Shown: piece by piece, positions 23,936-34,510 of the stretch | How the letters are laid out: the number at the start of each line of letters is the position of its first letter | Numbering within the stretch: position 1 is the stretch's first letter | Assembly: GCA_947359465.1 (NCBI GenBank) | Contig: OX375872.1 | Coordinates: 83,074,931 to 83,138,930 of the forward strand | DNA from: Metellina segmentata | Lineage: Eukaryota; Arthropoda; Arachnida; Araneae; Tetragnathidae | DNA length: 64,000 bases | Direction of reading: 5' to 3' | Notes under the pieces: generated by a model | Told to the model about the DNA's origin: nothing | Databases searched by the model: none | Seen by the model: only the letters and a program-made list of their open reading frames with translations | Translations under genes and position numbers: made by a program

Positions 23936-24905
23936 CGAGGGCTGTTCAAGAAAAAAGATCATAAATTAATAACAAAATAATTGCCTGTATTAATACTCCA
24001 AATTTTAATTGTCTTTCTCAAAATACTCCCCATTACATGCAATGCTTTTATCCCACCTCTTTTCCATTCTTCAAACACATGCTGGAAGCCTTTTTTTTGA
24101 CAGGCCCTTCAAAATCGCCTCCGCAACTTTTACCACTGCCTGTGATGATGAAAACCTCTTTTCCCGTATGTGTTTACTCAAATTCGGGAAAAGAAAAATC
24201 ACATGGTGCTATATCAGGACTGTATGGAGAATGGGGAACACCCATGACATTGATTTTTGAAAGATACTCAACAACATTGGTAATATGTGGCCTTGCGTTA
24301 TCATGGTGTAGCATCCATCCTGTTGCATTCAAATGTTTTTTTTGCGATGGATGAAGCCTTGGAGGGTTTCAGTACATCTGTATAGAATTCTACAGCTACA
24401 GTTGTATGTGGTGATACAACATGCTGATACACCATTCCTCGAATATTGAAAAATGATATGATCATAACTTTCCCAGTAGAAGCATCCACTCTCGTCTTCT
24501 TCTGTGTTGGTGAAGAAGAAGACTTCCACTCAGAGCTCTGTTGCTTGGACAATCGATTGTTTCCCCTCTTTAACCATCTTCTAGCTGTACTATATGGAAG
24601 GATACTCTCCTCATAATCTTCCTGTAGCATCGCATAGACTTCAGCTGACGGTTTTTTAAGGCAAAAACAAAATTTCAATGCAGCGTATTGCTCGTCGCAT
24701 GTCACATCCATTTCTGCTGTAGGGGAAAGTAAATCTAGGTGATCTTGGCCGGCTGCCAAAGCCTCAGTAATGACGTCATGACCGTGAAACTTGCGCTATC
24801 TATTCCCCACCTATCCTGCTACACATTGATATGAATTTTATTTTTCTCGATTTTTCAATCACCTTTAAAAAAAAATTGTGATAATTCTTCATTGAACAGC
24901 CCTTG
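23936..24905 (-). mobile_element. Mariner element with clean ends and internal deletion
   Basis: Left end CGAGGGCTGTTCAAGAAAA and right end, reverse complemented, CAAGGGCTGTTCAATGAA are inverted repeats. TA flanks both sides (23934-23935 and 24906-24907). The element is 970 bp, shorter than the roughly 1.3 kb usual for mariners. The encoded protein passes directly from the N-terminal DNA-binding part to the middle of the catalytic domain, which accounts for the shortfall. Confidence 0.88.
24009..24759 (-). pseudogene. Mariner transposase, internally deleted
   Basis: An open frame of 152 codons (24759-24301) starts with a helix-turn-helix type region (EQYAALKFCFCLKKPSAEVY, then YSTARRWLKRGNN). 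It jumps to GKVMIISFFNIRGMVYQHVV, which is the part after the first catalytic Asp. The rest follows in other frames to about 24009, with HDNARPH-like, HSPYSPDIAPCDF and C-terminal EKRWDKSIACNGEYFEK. The segment holding the first catalytic Asp (usually D-E-S-W/T-W) is missing, so no active enzyme can be made. The element's ends remain good, so it could be moved by a related transposase supplied elsewhere. Confidence 0.82.
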
Positions 24906-25126
24906 TATTGAACTTCCCAGGAAATTGGGAACTGCTCGCTGAAATCAGAATTTAAAACCACAGAATGCTTCGTAACAATATATAACAACATCTTCAAACT
25001 TTAAAAGCATTATCACTCACCTTTTTACATGCAGACTTTGCTTCCAATTTGAATTTCGATTTCACTTATCTTAATTCCTTTTCATCCAAATATGCTGATT
25101 TAAAAATGAAAACACCTATAAGCTGC

Positions 25127-25613
25127 TGGGCCACGGTAGCTCGGTTGGAAGAGCATCGGACGGGCAACCGGAGTGTTGTGAGTTCGATTCCAACCAAAGA
25201 CCGTTATGCACAAATGGGGCTGTTGCACGTTAAATCCGTCTTGGTATCATAAGTCCTCAATTTGGCGTAGAGTGAAAGTTTGGAGAGTGGAATGCCAGTT
25301 CAAGCGTGACCTCATCATCTGACCATGAACCTCGATTCCTGTAACTAAACATATGTTTTCATTAACCCCAGGGTTACAAATTCGATTCCAACCAAAGATC
25401 GTCGTGTAGAAAGGGGGCTGGTGCACGTTAAATCTCCTCATGTGGTAGTTTGGACAGTGGGCTACAGCGCAGGAGTGATCTCATCATCTGATCGTGGTTC
25501 AAAATCCCGTGGTGTTGTCCTTAGTTCTTTCCCTTCGTATTTGGTCCCAGATCGTCGCCAATAGTCCGTTGTGTGTTGTTCCAGTGTGACGTTAATTAAA
25601 ATACCTACCTACG
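25127..25613 (+). mobile_element. Composite (dimeric) SINE with 10-bp duplication
   Basis: A type A tRNA-like head (GGTAGCTCGGTTGG, GAGTTCGATTCC) and body run to about 25325. A second head type follows (GATTCCTGTAACTA, CCCCAGGGTTAC, then ATTCGATTCC), with a second body and an AATACCTACCTACG tail. The duplication TATAAGCTGC at 25117-25126 and 25614-25623 brackets the whole, so both units arrived in one event. The second head also occurs alone at 32437. Confidence 0.85.
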
Positions 25614-25623
25614 TATAAGCTGC

Positions 25624-26282
25624 CATGGTCAAAGAATTAAAAGTCGACCTATTTAAATCTAAACAGAGCACTCAAGGGTGAAAAGTCTAAGCTACACAAA
25701 ATTGAAAGTTTAAAAACAAAAGCACATGTGTCAAGCTACAAGAGGACGTACTAACTCTACAAGATCATAAAATTTAGAGGTTAAGTCCCTATTGTGAGAT
25801 AAGAACGCTGGGATGTGTCCAATTAATGATAAGTCTATGCCTGCAAATTTGATTAAGAATTGAATCTCAATCATTAATAGAATGAAGTAAGTGGTGTTCG
25901 GGATTTCAGCAATGTATTAGGGTAAACGAAAAGCTGACTTTCCTTTTTTCCAATCATAATAGGCGGAAAGTTGCATTTTAGATGAGTGCGTGCATATAAT
26001 ATGGAACACCGAGACATCTCAACAATCTAATTACGAAACTCTGTCGAAATTTGTATAAAATACTTCTGTTTTACAAGAAGGCACTCACATTCTGTTTCGA
26101 AAGTGAGTAAAGAATTCGTGTTTTAAATAGAATTGTATTTCGAGGTACCGAAAATATTTTTGAGGCTCATTTAAAAAGTCACCGATTTTAGTGAAAATTA
26201 GCTCATACATAGTTGTATTGCGTACTTTAGCATAAAATATATTTGTTTGTGAATGTTCAAAGCTTATTTTCTCGTTAAATCA
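25624..26282. other. No gene seen
   Basis: AT-rich sequence between the composite SINE and the first clear TTAA MITE copy. No open frame stands out. Confidence 0.5.
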
Positions 26283-26523
26283 AGCCTAAAAGTACTTTCG
26301 ACAAGATATCGTTCAGCCAGATTTGCAATTTTCTAATGACGAGATACCTCATCATCAAGATATTGCCACTTTTTCGATTATGACGAGGTCAAAATCTGGG
26401 CAAATTTCTTCTAATAACTATTGACGACGAGATCTTGATGGATGAGATATCTCGGTCATCAAGATCTGGCCACTTTTGTTAATGACCAGTGACAGGTACC
26501 TCGTCAATACAACCGAAAGGGTT
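26283..26523 (-). mobile_element. TTAA MITE family copy 1
   Basis: Read on the minus strand it starts TAACCCTTTCGGTTG and contains CCAGATCTTGATGACC, GAGATATCTC and TATCTTGTCGAAAG near its far end. The internal GACGAG-ATATC-TCGTC repeats identify the family. Confidence 0.7.
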
Positions 26524-27040
26524 AGTTTTTTTTTCTTAGAACAAGAGTAACTTTCCATCTAAGCACGTGTGTACAAAATAAGGAACTTGAATGCACGCGT
26601 TTTAGAACACGCTCCTTACTGTTTGCATTTTCCTAATTCTGTAATGTATTTTGAAAATAATCAGATGTTCTTTTAAGATTTTCATATGAAAGAAAGCATT
26701 GTCTATGAGAAATGAGTTTTTAATGAATTAGAAATTAACTAATCAGTATTTAAGCGCTCAAAAATTTGGAGATTTGAGATAAGCTATATACAACTATATA
26801 CATTGAAGATTTGAAGACGGTTCAGTAACTTCTTTTGTGTGGACATAGCAAACACTCAAACGAATTGTATTTTGTAATAGAGATTCTGCTGTATACCATT
26901 GAACTATTACATATTATGTCTTTTAGTGTTACACAGTTATTGTTTGCACACATTGAAGCACAAGTTGCACTTGTAAAAAGAATGTCATGATAAGGCGCTG
27001 TCAAACACCGCCACTTGGAAATTACACAACCAACTTCGGG
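26524..27040. other. No gene seen
   Basis: AT-rich spacer between two MITE copies; nothing recognised. Confidence 0.5.
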
Positions 27041-27044
27041 AAAA

Positions 27045-27235
27045 CATCATTAATCATTCTGGTTGCCTCGGCAACGCATCTTATCATTCGAAAGAAACTG
27101 ACCACATCTTGTATTCGTCGTCATAAAAAAATCTGCAGTATCTTGATGACGATATATCTCGTCATTAACAAAATTGGTCAGATCTTGAATTACGAGATAT
27201 CAAATTAAACCTCTTGAAGGTTAAGAAGGAACTCA
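27045..27235 (+). mobile_element. TTAA MITE family copy 2, degraded
   Basis: Contains AACTGACCACATCTTG, GCAGTATCTTGATGACG, TATCTCGTCATTAACAA and GGTCAGATCTTG, and ends GAAGGTTAAG. The terminal repeats are eroded. Confidence 0.65.
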
Positions 27236-27471
27236 GCCCCACTTGACACTTAAGAGCAAAGCTGGTTGAATATGGAATTGATGTGGATGAAGGGTTTTTA
27301 ATTTGGCGATGGGAAATGAGAGTGTTTTTAATTTGGCGATGGGAAATGAGTCTCTTGTTTTTATTGCAAATGTGTATGTGTATCCCATCATGCATACGTC
27401 ATCGTTCATAGACCGCGTTGTACTGTGTTTTGTAGGTTGTATCGTGAGCTGTGGTATCTAGAGTACAACTT

Positions 27472-27520
27472 AACCCTCATGGTGGTAGTATTGACAAGAT
27501 ATTCAATCGGTAGTACCTCT
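27472..27520 (+). mobile_element. TTAA MITE 5' fragment (copy 3)
   Basis: TTAACCCTCATGGTGGTAGT matches the family's left end. The rest is lost. Confidence 0.5.
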
Positions 27521-28562
27521 GTTTCTAAAAGTACAAATGCGAGTTAATTTTAGAGTTCAAAAGTAATTTAGGTACGAAAAAAATTAGATATCTTAGAATA
27601 CTTTGATCTTTTAAGTATCTACATGAAAAATATTTTGCATCCCAGTTTTATGCTACAGCATGGCGAATAAGAAAGGAAATATAGCTTAAAGCACTTTAAA
27701 AGGAAAAAACTGTTCAAATCTCTATCCGTAGAAGAAATTAGGACTAGAACAATCGGTAGTTTTTCTCTTTCTTCTTGTACAATCCGCGAGTTATCGTATA
27801 AATGCAATTTTAAGATTCCATGACCAATATTCTGCATCACGTAGGTGTGACATGTTCTCGAAGTTCCTAATAATCCTTTCTTATTTAACTCCAAGTGGAT
27901 GATATTCAACTATGGAGCCTACTGATAACAGGGCAATCCAGAGAATTCCAGAGAAAGTGTATATTTAAGAACTGGGAACGTTTTGGTGTATTGTAAAATA
28001 AGAAAGGAGATATAACATCAGCTATTATTGTATTGGTATTTTAACTTAACGTCGTATTAGAGTAACACAACGTCAGCTATTTTGATTCAGCTAACTAATA
28101 TGAATTCCTCATTTAAAAAAAATTTCTCTTTTCAAGAAAGAACGACTATGGTCTTCGACTACCAATAGTTCCTGAAAAACGTAAACCATTCGACTTCTAA
28201 AAGAAATCCTCCAAAAATGACTATTTTTTAATTAACTCCTTTATTTTCTGTTTGGAATGGAAATAAAAACCGTGTTGGATAGAAGTACTCATAATTAAAA
28301 AGTCTGCCTTAACGACATTCGTCAACGAAAAGGGCTGCATTCCTTATCTCCATTTAATAGGACTAAAGACGGTTTTAACACAATATTTTCCAAACTATTC
28401 GCATTAGAGTACTTCAAGTGTATGATGCTTGAGTAGAAAAATATGAAATTAATTATCTTATATTTCTAAATTGGGCTGTAAAGTTTTCATCATTTCGACG
28501 AAATTTCTTTAATTTTTTGTTATTTGTTAATTCGTTTGTAATAATTCTCGTTTGTTATTTGT
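27521..28562. other. No gene seen; one SINE scrap
   Basis: A SINE 3' fragment lies on the minus strand at 28030-28082 (TTAACGTCGTATTAGAG, then CAACACAACG-type order). A 96-codon minus frame at 27619-27909 has no recognisable domain. Confidence 0.5.
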
Positions 28563-28800
28563 TAACCCTCCTAGTGGTTGTACATAGACGAGGTTCTCTT
28601 TCTCTCTCTCTCGTCATCAGCGAAACTGACCTTATTTTAATGGACGAGATAAATATTGATTACAGAAAACGTGACCGGATCTTGATCTCCTCATCATGAA
28701 AAAATTCGGCGATATCTTGATGACGATATAACTCCATATTATAAAATTGGTCATTTTGATGGACGGGAGATATCGTCGAAACCATTTGGATGGTTAAGGA
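28563..28800 (+). mobile_element. TTAA MITE family copy 4
   Basis: Begins GTTAACCCTCCTAGTGG and ends GAAACCATTTGGATGGTTAA, so TTAA is visible at both ends. The interior has ACCGGATCTTGATCTCC, GGCGATATCTTGATGACG and GGGAGATATCGTCG blocks. Confidence 0.8.
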
Positions 28801-28861
28801 AACTTCAAGAACTTGAACATACAAATGAATGCATATGTGCGTAAAATAAACATGAATACCT

Positions 28862-29093
28862 TTATTGGATGTCCCAATATGAACTCGCACCGATGAAGGA
28901 AAGGCTGCCTCTCTTATATGCCCGTACTCTTGAATGGCTACAGTGGAGTCGTAGAAAATCTGACGTGACGAATGGAGCAATGTTGTGTTTAGCGAAGAGT
29001 CTGGCTTCTGACCGCGCACTCAAGATTCCCATCACGAATCTAGAGTCGACGTGTCTTCCGTTGACATTCGTGAGAGTCACATCACACAGCTAG
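28862..29093. other. Unassigned open frames, more GC-rich patch
   Basis: A 74-codon plus frame (28869-29093) and a 72-codon minus frame (29080-28862) overlap in a patch richer in G and C than its surroundings. I recognise neither. It could be an exon or an unknown repeat. Confidence 0.25.
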
Positions 29094-29166
29094 TCAGCGG
29101 AGAATCATGATTTGGGGTACCATAACATCAACAACTTATCACCCCTATACGCACTACATGTATATA

Positions 29167-29255
29167 CAGCCAAACCTCGTTAAGACGAATTTCACGGGAC
29201 CGGAAAAATATTCGTATTAACTGTAGTTCATGTTATTCGAATTGAGGAAAAAGCA
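29167..29255 (+). mobile_element. Pogo/Tigger-like terminal repeat, solo
   Basis: Next to a TA, the sequence CAGCCAAACCTCGTTAAGAC followed by GAATTTC and later TTATTCGAATTGAGG resembles the start of pogo/Tigger-type terminal repeats (CAGT..AACCTCG..). No matching right end was found. Confidence 0.45.
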
Positions 29256-29859
29256 TCATTTTAGCAATAAAATAAAATATTTATGTAGTTACATTACTTA
29301 CTGGGTAGTTCTTGGTTCATAGATAAATGATATTCACCACAAATATTGTACGGAATATCCTTGATTATACATATGATTCTTGAATATACAGATAATTTTT
29401 GTTTACACAGATGATTCCGGATAACACAATTGTTTTTTGATACGGCAGATGTTTCTTGATTACGTAATTTCTGTCTTAAATAATGACTCAAAAAATGCAA
29501 CTAGGTGAAAATCGCAAAAATGCAGATTGGTTCATATGGCGAGGTAGTAACGATATCTATCTATCTATCTACAAAGTTTGAAAATTCTTCCTGATAGATA
29601 TTTGTTGAATGTGAGGAACTATAAAATGAAAGAAAATATTTTTGGTTCCCCTAAATTTTGCATTAGGTCAGATATTAACAATGACGATATACAACCCAAT
29701 AATAACTATTGAGATAGGACTTATTGCTTGTAGTCTAAGAATTTTTTTCTGCTGCAACTTCGAAAAAAAAGCTCTAGAAAATCTTAAAAGTTGTCAACCT
29801 CTTTCAAAGATATAAAAAATTACGATGTTTTGTGTAATTTTTCAATCGCAATCAATTTT

Positions 29860-30120
29860 TCCCGCGCCGTGCGTACCCACCTCGAAGCAACGTATTCCGC
29901 AAGATGGATTGGACGCCTCCACTCCCGCAGTACCAAAACTCCTTTGAATTCAGGGGTCACCTGAAATCACTCATTTATGAGACCACTGGAAGATCTGATA
30001 GCGAGGATTGTGACCGCTGCAGCAGAAATCCAAGAAACACCCGGAACCTTCGAGCGTGTCTTACAGTCGTTTCTACATCATTGTGACTCATGCAATGACG
30101 TCCATGCGCATGCACTTTGA
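29860..30120 (+). pseudogene. DUF4817-type transposase, C-terminal fragment
   Basis: In mixed frames the plus strand gives FEFRGHLKSLIYETT, then IVTAAAEIQETPGTFERVLQ-like and SFLHHCDSCNDV-like text. This is the C-terminal end of the transposases that carry an N-terminal DUF4817 helix-turn-helix domain and end in 'WGHLKSLVYETPV...IQDTPGIFERVRQSFLRRC'. The N-terminal half is absent here. A related N-terminal half lies in the opposite orientation just downstream (30392-30969). Frames change at least twice. Confidence 0.65.
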
Positions 30121-30347
30121 ACAACTATTGTAACAATTTTGTTTGTTCTGTACATGCTCTAGCTATGCTGTACAGTTCAGGTTTTCTGTACATATTTGTT
30201 TTTTCTTCCCCGTCACACTTTGCAGACGCATTTTCGGGATTTTCAGCCACTCAACGTCATTTGCGACACCATGTTCCATTGCATTTTTTGTTCGTCTTGA
30301 TGCGTACTATCTTCCCTCCAAGTTTGTCGGTGGTGTTCACAAATACC

Positions 30348-30351
<4 letters not shown>

Positions 30352-30381
<30 letters not shown>
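30352..30381. repeat. (AT)n microsatellite
   Basis: Perfect AT repeat separating the two DUF4817-type transposon pieces. Confidence 0.9.
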
Positions 30382-30385
<4 letters not shown>

Positions 30386-30391
30386 ACATCC

Positions 30392-30969
30392 TTGAAAAGT
30401 GCTTCTTTGTAGCAATGTTTATAATAAAAGCTCAAAATTGCGACCACCAACAGTAATACATACTTGGTAGCGTCGAAGGAGTGATTAGCGAACACACAGT
30501 TCCAAAGATGCTCTTGTACTTGTGTGGGGTGTTTCATACACAATGTTCAAGATTCTTTCTTCCATGTTTGGATGTCGTGCAGTTCTTGATCCAGTTTTTC
30601 CGTCAGAGCTGGCGATGAATGAACCATTTTCACCAAGGTGCCGATGCAACCGCTCAAACATTTTGTGGTTTGGCATACGCCTGTTCGGAAAACGTTCCTG
30701 ATACAGCCGTAGCGCTGCTCTGCCGTTCAAATTAGCAACACCGTGTGCATGTCCGCCTTTTCACTATTTGTAAAATCTCTCATCACGGCCGACAGCATAG
30801 TTGCAAATGACGTTTTCCCGCAGATGCATCAGATCACGGATGGTCATGCACACTACTAACCTCTACCCACAGCATTGCCAGCCAATCACAGCTGAAGAGT
30901 TTGTATAACTGTTGATGGTCTCAGTTTGAACATTTATTGTAAACATTGCTGCAAAGAAGCACTTTGCAA
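30392..30969 (-). mobile_element. Internally deleted DUF4817-type transposon with about 49-bp inverted ends
   Basis: The left end at 30392 starts TTGAAAAGTGCTTCTTTGTA and the right end, reverse complemented from 30969, starts TTGCAAAGTGCTTCTTTGCA. They stay similar for about 49 bp. The 578-bp interior keeps only the transposase N-terminus on the minus strand. A target duplication was not evident. Confidence 0.82.
30485..30760 (-). pseudogene. DUF4817-type transposase, N-terminal fragment
   Basis: The minus strand reads GRAALRLYQERFPNRRMPNH, KMFERLHRHLGENGSF, then GSRTARHPNMEERILNIVYE and TPHTSTRASLE. This is the helix-turn-helix domain named DUF4817 that precedes a DDE transposase in many arthropod elements, spiders included. 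The frame runs from about 30730 to 30485, where it meets the element's far terminal region. No catalytic part remains, so this copy depends on a full-length relative for movement. Confidence 0.78.
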
Positions 30970-32216
30970 AGATATTGGTAAGGGGGGGAAGCGTGAAGTT
31001 TATTGTGGGTAGAACATTTGAGAGGAAGATGTGAACAAGGAAAAGTAGTCAACTCTTACACAATTTTATACCTGCTCTTTAAAATGCTTGGATAAAATGT
31101 AAAAAGTTTGATTAATGTTTTTGTTCTAAAGAGAAATTTGAAAACTTTCGGGAAAATAGCATTGGAATCAGGTTCAAGATATAATATCATAATAGACTTG
31201 ATATGATACCATAACATCAAATTTGGACCTGGGACATATTTTCGAAATTTGTAATTGCGCAATAAATTTGCGCTGATTTCTAAATTTTTAAATCGTTTAC
31301 TTTGAGTAACATTTTATTAAAAAAATTACAGCAAATATTACTGATATTGATTCTACAAATCAAATGTAGCAATTTTATAAAAACGGCTGGTTAAAGTATT
31401 ATTTTGATGATCGTTTTCTAGAAGGGAAATGGTATTTTAATCTGACAAACACTAAAATACTGTGCTAAAACCAGGATTCTATACCACCTAAAACATTTAA
31501 TCCTGAACTAATTACAGTACACACATGTGTGTTTAACAAAATATTTAGTTCTATATTTATTTTTTGAAGATATTCATAAAAACGATATACCAAAACCTCA
31601 CGAAGAAAGAGGGAGACAATAATTACTGCAACGAAATGGTAAAAAATATTTGTGCAAACCATATTGATATATTCCCATTCTCTAAAAACATTTTGATTTC
31701 GCAACAAAGCTTCTATTCTAGGCCGGTATTCAGTTGACAACAAATCTTATCGTAGTCTCTAAGGGCGGGGCGGTCTCACTCCGTCCAATGATGGACATCG
31801 TCACGAAATTGAGTCATTACACCTGACTACGTTCTTGCCCAAAATGTATGCCATCCAAGTCTTCAGGGGAACAAACAGAAAGCGATTGCCGATCGCCTGT
31901 TTCAGGGACATACAGCTGTATGGATATCCGCGGAAAAGAGCAACAAATGTCAGACGTAAAACATTTCATTGATTGTCTCACATTTTTATAGACTTCTTTG
32001 AAGGTGTCATGTCGGCACAGAAAAGTGTTACTCGAACGTACACGTAAAGATACAAAAATAGATTTATGAAGCTATTTAAATGAAATTTAATAAAAATTTT
32101 AAATGTCCCATAAAAAGTTTAATTTAGTGCTTACTAAACATATATACATCAATGGAATGAAACAAACCTTAAAGTTGAAATTAATAAAAATTTATGCATT
32201 TCAATTTTCAATAACT
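30970..32216. other. No gene seen
   Basis: AT-rich apart from a more GC-balanced patch at 31760-31970 that I cannot assign. Confidence 0.45.
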
Positions 32217-32218
32217 CT

Positions 32219-32320
32219 TTAAGTGGTTTCGACGAGGTATTTCGTCCATCAAGATCAGGCCAAGTTTGCAAATTATAAGATATCTCGTTACATTGCTTGG
32301 AGTAGTCTGGCAAAATTTGA
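32219..32320 (-). mobile_element. TTAA MITE fragment (copy 5)
   Basis: AAGTGGTTTCGACGAGG at the left is the reverse of the family's right end, followed by CATCAAGATCAGGCC and ATAAGATATCTCGTTA. Confidence 0.6.
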
Positions 32321-32436
32321 CTTTAGTGCCATAAGACAATCAACACACCAAACCCAACAGGAAATTTGGGGCAGCCTGGTTTTTAGTGGGTTTACCCGAT
32401 TTCCTAGCTGTGTGCGAGCTGAAGTCAACGAGAACT

Positions 32437-32726
32437 CGATTCCTGTAACTAATCATATGTTTTCATTAACCCCAGGGTTACGAGTTCGAATCCAACCAAA
32501 GATCGTCGTGTACAAAGGGGGCTGGTACACGTTAAATCTCCTCACGTTGCCGTAGTGTGGAAGTTTGGACAGTGGGTTCCAGCTCAGATGTGACCTCGTC
32601 ATCTGAAAGTGGTTCAAAAATACGTGGTATTGTCCTTGGATCTTTCGCTTCGGTTTTGATCCCGGACCGTTCCAATAGCTTGCTATGTTGCTCCTTGTGT
32701 GGCGTTCATTAAAATACCTTCCTAGT
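32437..32726 (+). mobile_element. SINE, head type C
   Basis: Head reads CTCGATTCCTGTAACTAAT, CCCCAGGGTTAC, then GAGTTCGAATCC, the same head as the second unit of the composite at 25127-25613. The common body (GTACACGTTAAATCTCCTC, CTCGTCATCTG) and an AATACC tail follow. The box B-like GTTCGAATCC is kept but the usual box A half is replaced. Confidence 0.8.
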
Positions 32727-32729
32727 CCT

Positions 32730-33555
32730 TGATGTGTTTCTCTCTTTTGCACCAGGGAGACCTTTCCTTGAGTGCGTAAGTCCATTTAATTGAAGGTAAA
32801 AAACCTTTGTTTGGGACACATTGCCAGTTATGGCCTTTGCGTCAAAAAAAAAAAATAGAAAATAACCACCCCAATAGAAATTATATACCAGGTTAGTGTT
32901 AGTTGCAATTATAAGGTATGGCACCAACGACAATTGTTTCAAGTGCACTAAGTTCAAGCTTGGAGTAGACCATTCTTCTAATGTGTTTGGGTAGATTATT
33001 CCTATTTAGTTTCTTTTCCATTCCTTTTGATTATTTACAACAATATTCATTTATTTATTCTTTTTTGGTATACAGTAGAGAAAGAATATCATAAATCGCA
33101 TCAATACACTAGGACAGTGGATGTCTATTGAGTAACTTTTTAAATGGCACTCAAAGCAGCTTACTGAAAGAATCCTTCAGTTTACATGTACACTTTATAT
33201 TGCTTGATTTTTGTTGAACTGTGGATAGCTCTTTATGATTTGTAATTCAACTTCATGTCTTTATATATATTATAATTTATTAATCAATTAAGATTACCAA
33301 ACATTTTAAATACCCTTAAGGAGTAGACTCCTTTTTTTCTATCAATCGACTAAAGCTAAAGGACAAAATCCAGGTCCTCATGTAAAACATGTGGTGACGC
33401 CAAGAAAACACATTAAAAAATAGTGCTAAATTTCGTCGCATGCGTATCACTACAAAAAAGGCTCGTTTACAGAAAAATAGCTGTAGAATAAGAAGGTGTG
33501 GTTTATACAGTGGTGGTTTATTTTAAAATAGTACTAATCCAATAAATTTTTTTTT
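32730..33555. other. No gene seen
   Basis: AT-rich, ending in a pyrimidine-rich tract and CAG that precede the candidate exon at 33560. Confidence 0.5.
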
Positions 33556-33559
33556 TCAG

Positions 33560-33731
33560 TTCATTAAACAAGAAATGTATAATTTATTCAGTGAATTATC
33601 ACAAATCACTCAGTTGTCATCAGAGATAAAACTGGCTTTAAAAAAATCTATACGAGTTTACGGTAAAAACTCTTGTTTTGATAAAATTCTTAATGTAATA
33701 GAGATTACTAAAAAAATAGTACTTGCAAAAA
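33560..33731 (+). CDS. Candidate internal exon (unassigned)
   Basis: A T-rich tract ending TTTTTTTTCAG (acceptor AG at 33558-33559) is followed by 172 bp open in only one of three frames, ending at an ideal donor (AAA|GTAAGT). The peptide starts FIKQEMYNLFSELSQITQ and continues with KKSIRVYGKNSCFDK and VIEITKKIVLAK. It is helical in character, begins in phase 0 and ends in phase 1. The next candidate exon at 34347 is in the matching phase. I do not recognise the family. The general pattern (helical, then a hydrophobic next exon) is compatible with arthropod chemoreceptors, but that is a guess. Phase 0 would also fit splicing from the SLC18 exon at 9148, although it does not resemble a VMAT tail. 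Confidence 0.42.
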
Positions 33732-34346
33732 GTAAGTTGTTTTCGTAAATTTATGTTGTATTTTGTACTAAAATGCGATGATATCAAAATTTGTTTTTTT
33801 TTGCAATTTTGCCAAAGTTCAAAGTACTAAGGCTTTTTGATATATGCACTTAGAGTTGAACTGTTTACATTTTTTAGGTCTTGAATAACTGTTTAACAGA
33901 CACAGGGAGAGATTTTTTTGTATAAATAGTTCAGAAAAATTTATAAAATTAATAAACATAAAAAATTTGAAATTTTTATAGAAATGTAACGTATAGAGTG
34001 AGTAAAATATTTTTTTAAAAATGAAAACTTGTAAATAAATTTTAGAAAATCTCTCCCTAGGTGTCTTTTGCATATACTATAACGATATTGTAGAAATTTA
34101 TGTCATACAAAAATATTGAAAATTTAAATAGAAATAGGGTTCATAAAAAGTGTGTATTTAGGTTTAAAAACATATTAAAATCGTTTTATAATACATAATT
34201 GCAAATAAAAACTAATTTTTTACTGATTATTGCTTCAAAATATGTGCTTAATTATCACTAAAAAATTGTTTACGTAAAATGAATAATAAGAATTTTGTGT
34301 TTTTCCTTACGGGTGTCCCTTAAATATTTTAAATGTTTCCTTACAG

Positions 34347-34510
34347 ACACGAACTATCTAATATCAGATTCATCATTCAGCAGCGCAATATATTACTTAT
34401 ATTTTGATTTAATCTTGTTTAAAATTTTAGTTTGTTGTCTTACGAAGTTTTCATCATTCCCTTTTTATGAGTTTTACCTATCACAAAGTGAAACAGCTGC
34501 CTGCTTATAA
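34347..34510 (+). CDS. Candidate second exon, hydrophobic (unassigned)
   Basis: The acceptor TTTCCTTACAG ends at 34346. Joined to the phase-1 base of the exon at 33560-33731, the frame stays open for 54 more codons to a stop ending at 34510. It encodes TNYLISDSSFSSAIYYLYFD, then LILFKILVCCLTKF and a tail ETAACL. The middle is hydrophobic and could span a membrane. The intron would be 615 bp. A donor could also lie inside (AAAGTGAAAC near 34485). No homologue is recognised. Splice signals and phase agree, so this pair is the best unassigned host-gene candidate in the window. Confidence 0.35.

Noticed and set aside
24009..24354. Plus-strand open frames of 83 and 105 codons
   Set aside because: They are antisense to the mariner transposase and have no independent support.
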